Under the pieces are notes generated by a model, which had not been told where the DNA came from, searched no databases, and worked only from the letters and a program-made list of their open reading frames with translations. Below, piece after piece: positions 5,310 to 5,967 of a DNA stretch of 5,967 bases. The position numbers and the translations under genes are program-made. The stretch is from contig JASGFG010000124.1 in NCBI GenBank assembly GCA_047605605.1, forward strand, positions 1 to 5,967, read 5' to 3'. Each line of letters opens with the position of its first letter. Positions within the stretch are counted from its first letter, which is position 1. The DNA is from JAATGA01 sp047605605. Lineage in GTDB: Bacteria > Pseudomonadota > Alphaproteobacteria > Rhodobacterales > Rhodobacteraceae.

Positions 5310-5967
5310 ATGGCACGGCCACGCCAGAACTGGGCGGCGGAACCCTGGGCCGACAGCGAGATGCTGGAATGCGCCATGGTCATCCCCGAGACCGAGGATT
5401 GCGCCACCATCGCCTTTCGCGCGCCGTCGGGGGCGTGGTTCGACTATCAGCCCGGGCAGTTCATCACGCTGGACCTGCCCGGGGCCGGGGTCAGCCGGAC
5501 CTATACGATCTCGTCCAGCCCGTCGCGGCCGCTGTCGATCTCGATCACCGTCAAGGCGGGGCCGGGGTCGGTCGGCACCCGCTGGATGCTGGACCATCTG
5601 AAGCCCGGAATGCGGCTCAAGGCGCATGGCCCGGCGGGGGCCTTTACCTTTCTGCGCCATCCGGCGCGGAAATACCTGTTCATCTCGGCCGGGTCGGGCA
5701 TCACGCCCCTGATGTCGATGACGACCTGGGCCTGGGATTCGGGCGAAATGCCCGACATCGTGTTCGTCCATGCCGCGCGCCGGCCGTCGGACATGATCTT
5801 TCGCAGCCGGCTGGAGCAGTTCGCGACCCGCGTGCCGGGGTTGCAGCTGCGATTCACGGTCGAGGATGTGGAGCCTTTCACCGTCTGGCCCGGCTATCGC
5901 GGGCGTCTTTCGCAGATCATGCTGGGCCTGATGGCGCCCGATTATCTGGAGCGCGAGGTGTTCTGCT
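5310..5967 (+). CDS. gbcB: Flavin/NAD(P)H oxidoreductase, GbcB-like reductase partner (3' end missing)
   Basis: The first 219 residues of an electron-transfer reductase cut by the right window edge; related GbcB-type proteins are about 350-370 residues and end in a plant-type [2Fe-2S] domain, which would lie outside. Visible parts: an N-terminal segment with AAEPWADSEMLECAMV (9-24), a ferredoxin-reductase FAD domain with YQPGQF (46-51), the flavin motif RTYTISSSP (63-71) and VKAGPGSVGTRWM (81-93), then GPAGAF (107-112), and an NAD(P)-binding domain opening with FISAGSGITPLMSM (124-137) and running to EVFC (216-219), where the next NAD-contacting CGP motif normally begins. The start is 3 bases after the oxygenase stop with GGCGGA 7 bases upstream, so the two genes form one operon. 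Role inferred: passes electrons from NAD(P)H to the Rieske centre of the oxygenase. Confidence 0.9.
   Translation, partial: MARPRQNWAAEPWADSEMLECAMVIPETEDCATIAFRAPSGAWFDYQPGQFITLDLPGAGVSRTYTISSSPSRPLSISITVKAGPGSVGTRWMLDHLKPGMRLKAHGPAGAFTFLRHPARKYLFISAGSGITPLMSMTTWAWDSGEMPDIVFVHAARRPSDMIFRSRLEQFATRVPGLQLRFTVEDVEPFTVWPGYRGRLSQIMLGLMAPDYLEREVFC

Noticed and set aside
4092..5771. A 559-codon open frame on the minus strand, antisense to the oxygenase and reductase genes
   Set aside because: Its translation is rich in Arg, Gly, His and Pro with no family motif. It is a shadow of third-position GC bias in the real plus-strand genes, which have complete Rieske and flavin motifs.

Overview
The window is GC-rich, tightly packed DNA whose proteins look like those of a Rhodobacteraceae-type alphaproteobacterium (Paracoccus and its relatives would fit). 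That assignment is an inference from base composition, overlapping genes and protein families; there is no rRNA or other marker gene. All genes read as chromosomal metabolic and transport genes. I see no mobile element, CRISPR array, tRNA or rRNA.

Left part (1-2765, minus strand): one translationally coupled operon, read right to left. A probable promoter (about 2736-2765) is followed by a short leader with a stem-loop (2703-2724) and a strong intrinsic-terminator-like hairpin with a T tract (2656-2692) that ends just before the first gene. The genes are an AmiC-like cytoplasmic ligand sensor (1559-2647), an AmiR-like protein with a pseudo-receiver and an ANTAR RNA-binding domain (960-1562), a DppC/OppC-type ABC permease (77-967) and the first 26 codons of a DppB/OppB-type permease (1-80). 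Overlaps at the three junctions are 4, 8 and 4 bases. A terminator in front of an operon that encodes an ANTAR antiterminator and its sensor suggests ligand-controlled, autoregulated transcription antitermination of a peptide- or amide-type uptake system.

Middle (2986-3912, minus strand): a LysR-type regulator of the GcvA-like group, probably starting at TTG. It is separated from the sensor operon by about 338 bases that hold a weak terminator candidate and the sensor operon's promoter and leader. On its other side, 161 bases separate it from a divergent catabolic operon. A dyad fitting T-N11-A (3949-3963) in that gap is a candidate binding site for it.

Right part (4074-5967, plus strand): a Rieske non-heme iron oxygenase of the GbcA/CntA-like group, then after 3 bases its flavin/NAD(P)H reductase partner of the GbcB type, cut by the window edge. 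Together they most likely form a two-component N-demethylating monooxygenase for a quaternary ammonium compound such as glycine betaine, with the LysR protein as its likely regulator. The exact substrate cannot be read from the sequence. Whether the ABC system imports a compound related to the oxygenase substrate is only a hypothesis from adjacency.
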